NCBI GenBank assembly: GCA_910588095.1
Contig: CAJUQH010000001.1
Span: forward strand, 253,435-317,434
Direction of reading: 5' to 3'
DNA length: 64,000 bases
Origin: an uncultured Eggerthellaceae bacterium
Lineage (GTDB): Bacteria > Actinomycetota > Coriobacteriia > Coriobacteriales > Eggerthellaceae
Below the pieces are notes generated by a model. It did no database searches. It had not been told where the DNA came from and worked only from the letters and a program-made list of their open reading frames with translations. Shown one piece after another: positions 16,353 through 25,200 of this stretch. The stretch's first letter is position 1. Every line of letters begins with the position of its first letter. The translations under genes and the position numbers were made by a program.

Positions 16353-17768
16353 ATGGCAGAGATTCACTTCGGCACCGATGGCTGGCGCGCCATCATCGGC
16401 GAGGACTTCACCGAGCGCAACGTCGTGCGCGCGGTGGATGCGGCGGCGGCCGTGTTCAAGGAAGACGCGGTGGCGGCGGGGTGCGCGGCTGACGCGCCGG
16501 GCACGCTCATCATCGGCCATGATTGCCGCCAAGATGCTCACGCCTATGCCGCGCTGGCGGCCGAGGTGGCGGCGGCGCACGGCTTCGACGTCAAGCTGAC
16601 CCGCGACTACTGCCCGACCCCGGCGCTGTGCTGGTCGGTGGCCCATGACCCCCAGGCAGTGGGCGGCATCATGCTGACGAGCTCCCATAACCCGGCCGAG
16701 TACCTGGGCATCAAGCTGCGCATGGCCGACGGCGGCGCGAGCCCGGCCGAGTTCACCGACCGGGTGGAGGCGGCGCTGGCGGCCGAGCCTTCCGCTGCGC
16801 GCGGCACCTACGAGGAAGCCGACCTCATGGCGCCCTACCTGGCTGCTCTGCGCGAGCTGGTGGACGTGGACGCCATCCGTGCGGCGGGCTTGCGCGTGGT
16901 GGTCGACCCGCTTTACGGTGCGGGCCGCGGTTACCTGGCCGACCTGCTGCGCGACATGGGCGTGGAAGTGGACGAGATAAACAACGCCTGCGATCCCGCG
17001 TTCGACGGGCTGCACCCCGAGCCCATCCCGCCATGGGTCGACCGTGGCCTGGCCCGCGTGAAGGAGCTCGGCTACGACGCGCTGTTCATCAACGATGGCG
17101 ATGCCGATCGCATCGGCGCAGGTGACGCGCAGGGCAACTTCGTCAACCCGCACCGCATCATCACGCTGCTGACCGACCATATGGTGTCCGACCGCGGCGA
17201 GAACGGGCGCGTGGTGTCCACCATCACAGCCTCAGCGCTGCTCGACCGCATGTGCCGCAAGCTTGGCCTCGAGCTGGTGTCCACGCCGGTGGGCTTCAAG
17301 TGGATCTACGGCGAGATGGAGCGCGGCGGCGTCATGCTGGGCGGCGAGGAATCGGGCGGCATCGGGCTGCCGGGCCATGTGATGGAGCGCGACGGCCTGC
17401 TCATGGCGCTGCTGCTTACCGAGATGATGGCCCAACGTGGCAAAGACCTGGGCACCCTGGTGAGCGAGATGCTGGACAGCCTGGGTTCGCTGGAGTTCGC
17501 GCGCCGCGGCCTTTCCGTCACCGACGAGCAGATGGCCGCGTTCCGCAACACCACGATGCCCAGCTTCATGGCCGACGAGGTGTGTGGCAAGCGCGTGCTG
17601 GACGTCGACCGCCGCGACGGCGTGAAGTTCCTGCTCGAAGGCGATGCGTGGGTGATGATGCGCCCGTCTGGCACCGAGCCGCTCGTGCGCGTGTACGCGG
17701 AGGCTGCCACCACCGACGAGGTGGAGGCCCTGCTCGACTGGGCCGAGGCCGTGGTGGCAGGTGCCTAA
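16353..17768 (+). CDS. Phosphoglucomutase/phosphomannomutase
   Basis: The 471-residue alpha-D-phosphohexomutase has all four family signatures: FGTDGWR near the N-terminus, the phosphoserine loop TSSHNP with catalytic Ser111, the metal loop DGDADR and the C-terminal phosphate-binding loop RPSGTEP. The enzyme moves phosphate between C1 and C6 of hexoses. With galE next to it, glucose-1-phosphate supply for UDP-sugar synthesis is the likely role. Glucose and mannose specificity cannot be told apart by eye. Confidence 0.9.
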   Translation: MAEIHFGTDGWRAIIGEDFTERNVVRAVDAAAAVFKEDAVAAGCAADAPGTLIIGHDCRQDAHAYAALAAEVAAAHGFDVKLTRDYCPTPALCWSVAHDPQAVGGIMLTSSHNPAEYLGIKLRMADGGASPAEFTDRVEAALAAEPSAARGTYEEADLMAPYLAALRELVDVDAIRAAGLRVVVDPLYGAGRGYLADLLRDMGVEVDEINNACDPAFDGLHPEPIPPWVDRGLARVKELGYDALFINDGDADRIGAGDAQGNFVNPHRIITLLTDHMVSDRGENGRVVSTITASALLDRMCRKLGLELVSTPVGFKWIYGEMERGGVMLGGEESGGIGLPGHVMERDGLLMALLLTEMMAQRGKDLGTLVSEMLDSLGSLEFARRGLSVTDEQMAAFRNTTMPSFMADEVCGKRVLDVDRRDGVKFLLEGDAWVMMRPSGTEPLVRVYAEAATTDEVEALLDWAEAVVAGA

Positions 17769-17959
17769 GGCCAGCCATTCGTGCCAGGTACTGTGCATCG
17801 TTTCACATAGACGGCATGTGCTTGGTGGGCAGAGCGTCGGGAGCGCGAGGTCTTCTTGGCTGTTAGAGAAGGCTTTGCCTATGCCTCTGTTGGCAATCTA
17901 TTCTTGAGGCTGGAGTGATAAGGGTACAAGGGAAATGTATTGCACGATTGCGAAGAAAT

Positions 17960-17999
17960 ACCCCCCAAAGTTTGCATGCTAAGCAGAGGCCTGGGGGGT
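17960..17999. repeat. Inverted repeat upstream of the ATPase/STAS gene
   Basis: ACCCCCCA (17960-17967) and TGGGGGGT (17992-17999) are perfect 8-bp complements separated by 24 bp. There is no T run of terminator quality after it. It may end the galE-pgm transcript or act as an operator for the next gene. The rest of 17769-18054 holds no gene that I can support. Confidence 0.5.
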
Positions 18000-18054
18000 T
18001 TACCAACAGTATATTAGCATGAACAGTAGATACCCTGAGGCAGAGGGGACATCA

Positions 18055-19332
18055 ATGAGCACGGAATCTCCTTTCGAGAAAAGCCACAAGGTAAGCGATA
18101 TGATGACCGACCCTTATCTTCCTATAACGCTTGATTTGGGAAACGCGGGTGCTGTTCGCTATCTGGCTCGAAAGATTCGCAATGGCATCAAGGGCGGTTG
18201 TCATGTTTTTCAGCTGCGCCTTGATCCGAAGGACGCTCCATGCTATCCGAACGTATGCGTGCCGTTGGCGGGGATGCTGGATTATTATCGCGAAGCGCAC
18301 GAATGTTGTTTTTTGGATTCAAATAGCTGGAAAAGATCCACCTATCTGAAGCATGCTGGCGTTCTCGAGCCCTATACATATGATTCGAATGCGCTCCCTG
18401 GGAGTTTTCTAGATCGTGTTTGGAAGTTCACGCCAGCGACTCATTATGAAGTTGTGAGCGGAATCATGGAGTCGATTCGTCGCGCTGACCCTATGGCAGA
18501 AGGTGTTTTGAGCGCTCTGGAATTGACGCTGAATGAGGTTACCGATAACGCGCTACGCCACTTTTCTCGTGAGCCTGAAGACGAGAATGCTGTGGGCTAC
18601 GTCATGGTTCAGTATCACAAAGGGAACCGCCATGCTGCTGTTGCAGTATTCGATGCGGGTCAGGGAGTGCCGGCATCTTTGATGCACGGCGGCCACAGGT
18701 TCGCGTCAGTTGCCGAGTCTTTAACGCTCGCTCTGCAAAAGGGAGTGACGGATGGAAACGGAGCCGGTAATGGCCTGTGGCTTATGGACGAAGTGGTTGC
18801 CGCCACGGCTGGGTCGTTCTCGCTGACATCCGATGGCGTGAGATACAGCACAAAGCATTATCAAGCAAATGATGAGCCGAAGACGACGTCGTCAACGGTC
18901 TCGAAGACAAAAGAGGGCACGACGCTAGTCGATTTTCAGCTACAGGCTGATAAGCCAATAGACCTTGCTGTAACTCTAGGTGGCCATGACCATGTGGATC
19001 TTTGGGTCGAGAACCATCTTGAGGAAAGTACGGATGATGTGCGCATGATAGTAAGGGAAGATTCTCGTGGTACCGCTAGTCGGTACGAAGGACGGGCTTT
19101 CGCGAACAAGGTGTGCAATTTGCTCTCAGGTGTGCCTGGCAGATGCATTCTTGATTTTACCGGCATCGACATCGTGAGTGCGTCATTCATCGACGAGCTT
19201 GTGAGTGCGTTGCTCGAGCAATATGGATTCGTCGACTTTTTGAGCAGGATACGATTCGCCAATCTTTCTGCAGCTAGTATCGCGGTCATGGATGCGTGCT
19301 TCCGTAATCGGTATTTTAGGCCGACGATATAG
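18055..19332 (+). CDS. GHKL ATPase fused to a STAS-like (DUF4325) domain
   Basis: The product is 425 residues from ATG 18055, chosen because GAGGGG lies 6 bp upstream; an ATG at 18019 has no ribosome site. Residues about 150-260 form a histidine-kinase-like ATPase with N box (LNEVTDNALRHF), G1 box (FDAGQGVP) and G2 region (GNGAGNGLWLM), but no His phospho-acceptor domain. Residues about 340-425 resemble DUF4325 (LDFTGIDIVSASFIDELV), a STAS-like fold. The layout recalls an RsbW-type kinase joined to its RsbV-type partner. Codon use is visibly AT-richer than in the flanking genes, suggesting acquisition. No sigma factor is nearby. Confidence 0.7.
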   Translation: MSTESPFEKSHKVSDMMTDPYLPITLDLGNAGAVRYLARKIRNGIKGGCHVFQLRLDPKDAPCYPNVCVPLAGMLDYYREAHECCFLDSNSWKRSTYLKHAGVLEPYTYDSNALPGSFLDRVWKFTPATHYEVVSGIMESIRRADPMAEGVLSALELTLNEVTDNALRHFSREPEDENAVGYVMVQYHKGNRHAAVAVFDAGQGVPASLMHGGHRFASVAESLTLALQKGVTDGNGAGNGLWLMDEVVAATAGSFSLTSDGVRYSTKHYQANDEPKTTSSTVSKTKEGTTLVDFQLQADKPIDLAVTLGGHDHVDLWVENHLEESTDDVRMIVREDSRGTASRYEGRAFANKVCNLLSGVPGRCILDFTGIDIVSASFIDELVSALLEQYGFVDFLSRIRFANLSAASIAVMDACFRNRYFRPTI

Positions 19333-19449
19333 TTTCGGGGCGCGTTTTGGCAGGGGAGGCTCGGCTTCTTTGCGCCATGGGCCCTCATCGTCCAGTCTCG
19401 AGCACTGCGAACGAGGCTAGCTACTGACTCCGAGGGCGTTGTGGCGTTT

Positions 19450-19474
19450 TGCTCGCGGGACGAACCCGCGAGCA
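19450..19474. repeat. Perfect hairpin downstream of the ATPase/STAS gene
   Basis: TGCTCGCGGG (19450-19459) pairs with CCCGCGAGCA (19465-19474) around an ACGAA loop. No T tract follows on either strand, so its use as a terminator is doubtful. The surrounding 19333-19506 holds no gene. Confidence 0.5.
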
Positions 19475-19506
19475 GCGAGCCGAAAAGCACTAGTCAAAAA
19501 GCACCC

Positions 19507-19536
19507 TTGCCAAATCTGCTCGGCGCTTGCTATAGT
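19507..19536 (+). promoter_or_regulatory. Promoter reading into the long inverted repeat
   Basis: TTGCCA (19507-19512), an 18-bp spacer and TATAGT (19531-19536), preceded by TG at 19528-19529. Transcription would start at about 19543, inside the left arm of the hairpin element, and could continue into the surface protein gene at 19835. Confidence 0.55.
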
Positions 19537-19723
19537 CACAGTTGCCAAAAACAGCGGTTCCCGTAAGGGAATTGCGAACAACCGAATACTGAGTTGCCTT
19601 TTACTCGAATCGCAATCTCGCTCTTCTGTAATACAGGATGAAGAGGGCATCTGCCTATCAAGACTGTATTTCTGAGGAGCACTCAGAGTTGTTCGCAATC
19701 TTGCTGTTTTTGGCGAAACTGTG
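19537..19723. repeat. 187-bp rod-like inverted-repeat element (structured leader, MITE or inverton)
   Basis: Three arms pair in order: CACAGTT (19537-19543) with AACTGTG (19717-19723); GCCAAAAACAGC (19544-19555) with its complement at 19703-19714; ATTGCGAACAAC (19571-19582) with its complement at 19688-19699. CTGAGT/ACTCAG (19589-19594/19681-19686) extends the rod. An alternative local hairpin at 19554-19575 has nine pairs and a GTAA (GNRA-type) tetraloop. The pairing is too extensive to be chance. It could be a structured 5' leader of the surface protein gene, a small non-autonomous element, or inverted repeats of an invertible switch. Confidence 0.7.
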
Positions 19724-19834
19724 GTGGATGCCCTCCTCGTTTCGCCAGTGCGCTTGAGAGCTATCCCGAGGTATCGAGCAGGCCGCTTCTGCCGCAGTGT
19801 GTCATAGCCACACCGCCGGAAGGAGCTGGTTGCA

Positions 19835-22800
19835 ATGCGAGCACCTGCTGTTTCTCTCGTCCGTAAGCTGACGCTTGCTGCTGTCGTGGGCCTTTTGGCC
19901 TGCAGCCTTATGCCCTTGAGCTCCGCCTTCGCAGAAGGGGAGGGCGAAGCAGGGCCGGCAGCTGATAGTCCCCAAGAAGTCAGCGCTGAACAGGTCGATG
20001 AAGGCTCGGGTGTAGCCCCGATGCTCGCATCGGGGCTGGTCGGCAGCCCGAGCAGCTTCGTGAGCGCTGACGTCGCCCTCGATGGCGAGCCGGTCATCGG
20101 TTCGTTCACCGTCGACGGATTGACCTTCGCGGTCACGGAAGGCTCCGATGTGGAGCTCGTTGGGGTCTCACCTGGCTGGCAGCAAGTCACGAACTCGCGA
20201 GAAGGCGATGGCTCGACCTTTGCCGTCCCTGAAACCGTGACCTACGAGAACATCGACTACACCCTCACTTCCATAGCTTCCTACGCCTTCTACCTCTCGG
20301 GCGTGTCCGATGTCACGTTGCCTGCGAGCGTGTCTGATGTTGATGACCGCGCGTTTCGCTCGAGCGACGTGGCAAGCGTCACCGTCGCTGAGGGCAACCC
20401 GACCTACTCCTCCTTCGACGGCGCCTTGTATGACGCCGAACACTTAAGCCTCTTGCTCATTCCCGAGGGCAAGCAGGGCGCTGTCCTCCTCCCCAAGACA
20501 GCGGAATCTGCCGCTCCGAGCGTGTTCTCGCATTGCCCGCTCGTGACGCAGGTCTCCGTGGAGGAGGGCAGTGCAGCATTCGCCTCGGAGAATGGTCTTC
20601 TATACGATGCCAGCCTGACGACGCTCCTTCGCGTCCCCGCTGGCGCCACTGACATCACCATCCGCGATGGCTGCACGACCATAGCTGCCGGTGCGATGGA
20701 GGCCTGCGCGAGCCTGGCCACCATCGCGGCACCCGCATCCGTCATCTCCATCAGCCCGTACCTCTTCGAGCAAGAGCCCGAGACCATCATGGCCCCGGTC
20801 GCCGTCTATGCGATTACCGCAGATGATTCCATTGTAGAAGCCAAGCACGACCAGCTTTCTTCTACGATTTCTCTGAATCTCTCGTCACAGACCCTGCCAA
20901 GGGTTGAGCCATCGGCGATTGCTGTTTCAGTGGCCGACAGTGATGCTGGGTCCCTTTGGGAAAGCAGAGGGGTTGCGGTTCGTGATATCAGCGAGGCACA
21001 AGAAGCGCCTTCGCTGAGTGCGGAAAGTTTGGGGCAAGCAGCTAGTTATGATGCGGCTTCCAATTTCACCTTGTACATCCACGCACCAACTGATATTTGG
21101 CGTCAATCGGTATCGGTAACCGGTGGTGACGGTGGTCCAGCACAGAAGCTACCTACACCTTATAAACCCTCACTGATTCCTAATACGAGTAACCCTGGAA
21201 TAGAAAATAGAGGAGTCTATTGGAACGAAGCTTGCACCACCCTGTATGTCTATGGGGAGGGGGCCGAGGGAAACGATCCGGGAAAAGCACTATTCTATAA
21301 GATAGGAACAAGCCCCGATTTGATGGGCGTGACCTCCCCTCCTCTTTTTACCGGTATAACTTCGCAGGGGGAGCGGGACTGTTATGTTGCAAAACAAGGT
21401 GGCGATGGCTGGAATTCTGGCCAATTGAGCAAGTATAAGAGAGTAGACGTTTATCTAAACTGGCCCAACAAAAAGTTTACCTATGAGTTAAACGGAGGAA
21501 GCTTCGATAATAGTTCCGCGAACCACCCGGAGACGGTGAATTATTCGACGTTCTGCTCTAACTCTGACATGGTGTTATCGACGCCGAAAAACCCGGGGCA
21601 TACCTTTGAAGGATGGGAAGTTTCAAGCAATGACGATACTGTCTATCTGGATACTGTCGACCTGAGCACTGCTGATTCAACAGGATCGGTGGTCAATGAC
21701 GGCAGGCGACATAAATCGCTCACGCTGAACAAGACTTGCGCTTTGGTGAATCTGACCTTCGATGCGGGCTGGAGGGCCAAGTCCTGCACGGTGACCTTCA
21801 ACCTCAACGGTGGCAGCGGCATCAAGCCCGCCAATAAGGTGGCCACCTATGGCGAGGTCATGCCAAATCTTGGCGTTAGCTCCAACCCCGAAAAGACAAA
21901 CTACACCTTCGGCGGCTGGTACGACACGCCTAATAGTTCTGGCGGCACCAAGTACTACAACGCTGACGGCACCTCTGTCCATGAGTGGGACAAGGACACG
22001 ACGAGCACCACCACCCTCTATGCGCGGTGGAGATGCATGGTGACCTTTGACAGGGGTCCTGCCAACAACGGAACAGCGAGCAGGCTGGTGGACCAAGGGA
22101 GCACCGTGGGCAACATCACCTGCCCTACCCTGTCTGACTGGTCTTTCGAGGGCTATACCGATGATTTCGGCCAGTCCAGCTGGCTGTATGTCAATCGGAG
22201 CGGCGAGCAGGCCACGCGTACGGTCGATACGGATACGACCCTCTACGCCAACTGGGTGAGGGAGGTGACGCTGGACGTGAACGCCGAGGATGCCGCCGCG
22301 GGCAATCTGAGCAAGCTCAATGCTTGCATCGGGCGTCCCTTGGGGCAGGTTTGCATCCAGGTGTCGAGCAGTAATCAGGACTATCCCATACGCAGCCTTT
22401 TCACTCAAGGGCCCTCCAACGTCGAGAACTGGAAGCCCACGCGCACGGGCTACACCTTCCAAGGCTATTACGATACCGATGCAGATACTGGCGGCACGTG
22501 CTATATCAGCGCAGATGGTACGAGCAAGTTGGTCACCAGCAGCATCCCGACTACCCTCTATGCCCGCTGGGTTCCCAAGTCCTGCACGGTGACCTTCGAC
22601 CTAAACGGCAGCACTGATACCTTGAACAAGCCCACCGACGGCACGGCCATCTACGGCAAAGCCATGCCAACGCTGTCCACCACGGCCAATCCGACTCGCT
22701 CCGGCTTTCTCTTTAAAGGTTGGTACGATGAGCCAACCGGTGGCACTAAGTACTATGACACCAATCGCACCTCGGCTCGCAATTGGGACAAGGACACGAC

Positions 22801-24319
22801 GAGCACCCAGACTCTCTACGCCCAATGGTTCATGGGCTCGGCAACGTTCCATGCCAACGCAGACGGTGAGACCGGCGGCGGCCTCTACTTCCACACCTAC
22901 TATGATGGCCAGAGCCATCCGATCGAGAGCTTGCAAGGCGGTTCTTCCCATCAGGTCACATGGGCAGGCAGTACTTGCGTTTTCGATTCAGGCTCTGGGC
23001 AGGTAGGTGGCTCCTTCGCCGTTCACTATTACCCGGCGACCAATAGTCCGCTGTATTGGTTCGCGGCGAGGAGGACAGGCTACGTGCAGACGGCTTGGGA
23101 GGGCACGAGCCCGGACGGCAAGCAAACGATACTGATCGACACGAAGAACAGGGGGCCTATCAAAGACGGCTGGACCTATACGGCGAAATGGGTGGCGAAG
23201 TCCTATGATGTGTCCTTTAATGCATGCGGGGGCACTATCCAGGGCGCGGCCTCATGGTCTCCGAGCCCGAAGATCGCCTATGAATCTGATGCTTGGAAGT
23301 CGGTCAGCGTGCCGCAAAGGACAGGTCATGCCTTTCTGGGATGGTTCACTGCGCCAGAGGGTGGCACGCAGGTCTACGATGCTAACGGGAATGCTATGGC
23401 GAATACGGCCTACTGGGATAGCGCCAGCCGCTGGTGCTACGACACGGATGAGAAAGTGACTCTCTACGCCCAATGGTTCATGGGCTCGGCAACGTTCCAT
23501 GCCAACGCAGACGGTGAGACCGGTGGCGGCCTCTACTTCTATACATATTACGATAAAGGGCTTCATCCTATCGAAGGCTTGCAGGACGTCTCTTCCCATG
23601 CGGTCACATGGCCGGACAGCAATCGCACTACCATATTCGGCTCAAAGCCCGAGGGCGCTGGCGGCCCCTTCGCAGTTCATTATTTCCCGAATGCCGATAG
23701 CCCGCTTTGCTTGTTCGTGGCGAAGAGGACAGGCTACGTGCAGACGGCTTGGGAAGGCGTGAGCCCAGACGGCGAGCAGGTTACGATCGACAAGGAGAGA
23801 GGGCTCATCCGGGATGGCTGGACCTATACGGCGAAGTGGACGCCGGTGCTTTCCGCTGACGTGCCCATAGCTGTGACGGCTGAGGTGGACCTGCTCGGCA
23901 TCGAGGACCAGGTGCCGGCATCGGGCTACATCGAGTCGAGGTGCGGTGCCCCGCTTGCGGTTAAGCAGGTGAGCTTCACGGCCCTTGCGGGGGCAGCCGA
24001 GCTGTTCGGCGAGGCCAACACGGCAAGCGTGTCGCTGCAGGCCCTCGCCCTCGAAGGCGATGCCAGCTGGGATGCGAGCGCGCCCACCTTCTCGTTCCCG
24101 CTGAGCGCCAGCGCCGCCGAGGCCGACCCTTCCAAGCTTGCGGCTTTCCGCATGGGCGCCTACGAGGAGCGCATACCCATAAGCTATCGCTTCGCCATGC
24201 CTGAAGACGTGCTGGCTGCCATCGATCCGGCTCGCTTCGAGGGCACCACCACGCCAGTGTGCTCAGTGGCGTACACCGTGGCGCTGGCGCAACCAACATC
24301 CGATTTTCAGGAGAGCTAA
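19835..24319 (+). CDS. Giant secreted protein with BspA-like leucine-rich and InlB-type (Listeria-Bacteroides) repeats
   Basis: The product has 1494 residues. ATG 19835 follows AAGGAG by 8 bp. A signal peptide covers residues 1-33 (LMPLSSAFA). Residues about 120-330 carry BspA-type LRR units (YTLTSIASYAFYLSGVSDVT). Residues about 545-1350 contain Flg_new/InlB B-type repeats, with the pattern VTFNLNGG...GWYD...LYARW repeated. Two modules starting at 22811 and 23459 are nearly identical. The C-terminal 150 residues form an unrecognised domain with no LPxTG motif or membrane helix, so anchoring is unexplained. Adhesion or host contact is likely by family. A long hairpin element precedes it and a hairpin follows. 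Confidence 0.85.
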   Translation: MRAPAVSLVRKLTLAAVVGLLACSLMPLSSAFAEGEGEAGPAADSPQEVSAEQVDEGSGVAPMLASGLVGSPSSFVSADVALDGEPVIGSFTVDGLTFAVTEGSDVELVGVSPGWQQVTNSREGDGSTFAVPETVTYENIDYTLTSIASYAFYLSGVSDVTLPASVSDVDDRAFRSSDVASVTVAEGNPTYSSFDGALYDAEHLSLLLIPEGKQGAVLLPKTAESAAPSVFSHCPLVTQVSVEEGSAAFASENGLLYDASLTTLLRVPAGATDITIRDGCTTIAAGAMEACASLATIAAPASVISISPYLFEQEPETIMAPVAVYAITADDSIVEAKHDQLSSTISLNLSSQTLPRVEPSAIAVSVADSDAGSLWESRGVAVRDISEAQEAPSLSAESLGQAASYDAASNFTLYIHAPTDIWRQSVSVTGGDGGPAQKLPTPYKPSLIPNTSNPGIENRGVYWNEACTTLYVYGEGAEGNDPGKALFYKIGTSPDLMGVTSPPLFTGITSQGERDCYVAKQGGDGWNSGQLSKYKRVDVYLNWPNKKFTYELNGGSFDNSSANHPETVNYSTFCSNSDMVLSTPKNPGHTFEGWEVSSNDDTVYLDTVDLSTADSTGSVVNDGRRHKSLTLNKTCALVNLTFDAGWRAKSCTVTFNLNGGSGIKPANKVATYGEVMPNLGVSSNPEKTNYTFGGWYDTPNSSGGTKYYNADGTSVHEWDKDTTSTTTLYARWRCMVTFDRGPANNGTASRLVDQGSTVGNITCPTLSDWSFEGYTDDFGQSSWLYVNRSGEQATRTVDTDTTLYANWVREVTLDVNAEDAAAGNLSKLNACIGRPLGQVCIQVSSSNQDYPIRSLFTQGPSNVENWKPTRTGYTFQGYYDTDADTGGTCYISADGTSKLVTSSIPTTLYARWVPKSCTVTFDLNGSTDTLNKPTDGTAIYGKAMPTLSTTANPTRSGFLFKGWYDEPTGGTKYYDTNRTSARNWDKDTTSTQTLYAQWFMGSATFHANADGETGGGLYFHTYYDGQSHPIESLQGGSSHQVTWAGSTCVFDSGSGQVGGSFAVHYYPATNSPLYWFAARRTGYVQTAWEGTSPDGKQTILIDTKNRGPIKDGWTYTAKWVAKSYDVSFNACGGTIQGAASWSPSPKIAYESDAWKSVSVPQRTGHAFLGWFTAPEGGTQVYDANGNAMANTAYWDSASRWCYDTDEKVTLYAQWFMGSATFHANADGETGGGLYFYTYYDKGLHPIEGLQDVSSHAVTWPDSNRTTIFGSKPEGAGGPFAVHYFPNADSPLCLFVAKRTGYVQTAWEGVSPDGEQVTIDKERGLIRDGWTYTAKWTPVLSADVPIAVTAEVDLLGIEDQVPASGYIESRCGAPLAVKQVSFTALAGAAELFGEANTASVSLQALALEGDASWDASAPTFSFPLSASAAEADPSKLAAFRMGAYEERIPISYRFAMPEDVLAAIDPARFEGTTTPVCSVAYTVALAQPTSDFQES
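22811..23539 (+). repeat. Pair of 81-bp near-identical direct repeats inside the surface protein gene
   Basis: The blocks 22811-22891 and 23459-23539 differ at one position by eye. They lie 648 bp apart, exactly 216 codons, so recombination between them would remove or add one module in frame. The similarity continues more weakly after each block. Confidence 0.85.
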
Positions 24320-24338
24320 GGCAGCGAAGAACGTACGA

Positions 24339-24376
24339 AGCGCCCGAGGTAGGTGATGACTCACCGTTCGGGCGCT
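24339..24376. terminator. Hairpin between convergent genes
   Basis: AGCGCCCGA (24339-24347) pairs with TCGGGCGCT (24368-24376), with an inner GGTGA/TCACC stem. No T tract follows, so it is a possible bidirectional terminator for the surface protein and the minus-strand toxin-like gene. Confidence 0.5.
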
Positions 24377-24403
24377 CTCATACTATGGATAGTAAAAGGC
24401 ACG

Positions 24404-24853
24404 CTACTTGATGTCGAGCATATCAGCATGACGCGTTATGAAGATGAGGCGTTCGATTCCTTTAACGCGCCCATTGCAACACGCATGTAGTTCGCGTTCG
24501 ATAGCGGCATCGGGCACCTGCCTCATCCTTCTGGAATCGAAGACGATATAGGGGCTCTGATGCGCGGCCTTTCGCACATTTCGTTCGACAGCTTTTATAT
24601 TGGCTCCATTTGGCGCTTTAAGCTCCCATAAGAAACCGTCAATGAGCACGTCTGGGGACGATGTGAAGTCGCGTTCATCTTTGCGTGCGAATCTTACGCT
24701 CTTGCCTGCCGCAACGAGGGCCTGAGCCGTTTTTGTCCCATGCGGCCAAACGTTGGCCCCGCTCTCTATTTCAATATGTGGAGCGAGTTTGGGAGTCTTT
24801 GCGGCTCTTTCTGGATTTCGTGGTTGGTTAGAGTATCGAGCTCGTCTTGTCAT
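24404..24853 (-). CDS. CdiA C-terminal-like tRNase/PD-(D/E)XK toxin-domain protein, orphan
   Basis: The 149-residue product has a basic N-terminus and a core SSPDVLIDGFLWELKAPNG, then a helix with AVERNVRKAAHQS and VFDSRRM. This resembles the CdiA C-terminal tRNA-nuclease toxin domain, where the Asp and Glu-x-Lys act in a PD-(D/E)XK-type site. Here the domain stands alone, with no signal peptide, no delivery domain and no obvious cognate immunity gene. It is AT-richer than the core genes. It is divergent from higBA, and its ATG overlaps the palindrome that forms the higBA promoter. A domesticated toxin or nuclease is possible. Confidence 0.6.
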   Translation of the reverse strand: MTRRARYSNQPRNPERAAKTPKLAPHIEIESGANVWPHGTKTAQALVAAGKSVRFARKDERDFTSSPDVLIDGFLWELKAPNGANIKAVERNVRKAAHQSPYIVFDSRRMRQVPDAAIERELHACCNGRVKGIERLIFITRHADMLDIK

Positions 24854-24881
24854 TGTAAATAGTAACGTGACAGATTACAAT
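24852..24881. promoter_or_regulatory. Palindromic promoter/operator of higBA
   Basis: ATTGTAA (24852-24858) and TTACAAT (24875-24881) are perfect complements. The same bases form TTGTAA, a 17-bp spacer and TACAAT for higBA on the plus strand, and by symmetry the same promoter pattern on the minus strand. An antitoxin bound to the palindrome would cover both hexamers, fitting autoregulation. Confidence 0.6.
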
Positions 24882-24907
24882 AGAAGCAAGAAACTGAAGG
24901 GCGCGCC

Positions 24908-25189
24908 ATGATAAAGACATTTCGAGACAAGCATACCGAGGAGCTGTTCTGCGATGGCTGCTCTCGGAAAGTGCCGCCTGAGCTGGTCGCAAGAGCCCTA
25001 AGGAAGCTGGATATGGTGGACAATGCCTATCTGCTGAGTGACCTTCGCGTGCCTCCCAGCAATCGTTTGCATGGGCTTTCTGGCAATCGGGCGGGTCAGC
25101 ATTCGATTTCGATCAACGGCCAATGGCGCATCTGCTTCCGGTTCGAGGAGCACGATGCCTTCGATGTTGAGATATGCGACTACCACTAA
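24908..25189 (+). CDS. higB: HigB-like mRNA interferase toxin (RelE superfamily)
   Basis: The 93-residue product has the HigB pattern: the N-terminal FRDKHTEELF, a central RKLDMVDNAYLLSDLRVPPSNRLHGLSG and the C-terminal QWRICFRFEEHDAFDVEICDYH. HigB toxins cleave mRNA on the ribosome. The toxin gene precedes the antitoxin, the reverse of most toxin-antitoxin operons and diagnostic of the HigBA type. A palindromic promoter lies 27 bp upstream. The antitoxin starts 11 bp after the stop. Confidence 0.88.
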   Translation: MIKTFRDKHTEELFCDGCSRKVPPELVARALRKLDMVDNAYLLSDLRVPPSNRLHGLSGNRAGQHSISINGQWRICFRFEEHDAFDVEICDYH

Positions 25190-25200
25190 GCGAGGTCATG

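Noticed and set aside
19537..19723. Integron attC site or retron msr-msd for the long inverted repeat
   Set aside because: No GTTRRRY/RYYYAAC end boxes, no integrase and no reverse transcriptase nearby.
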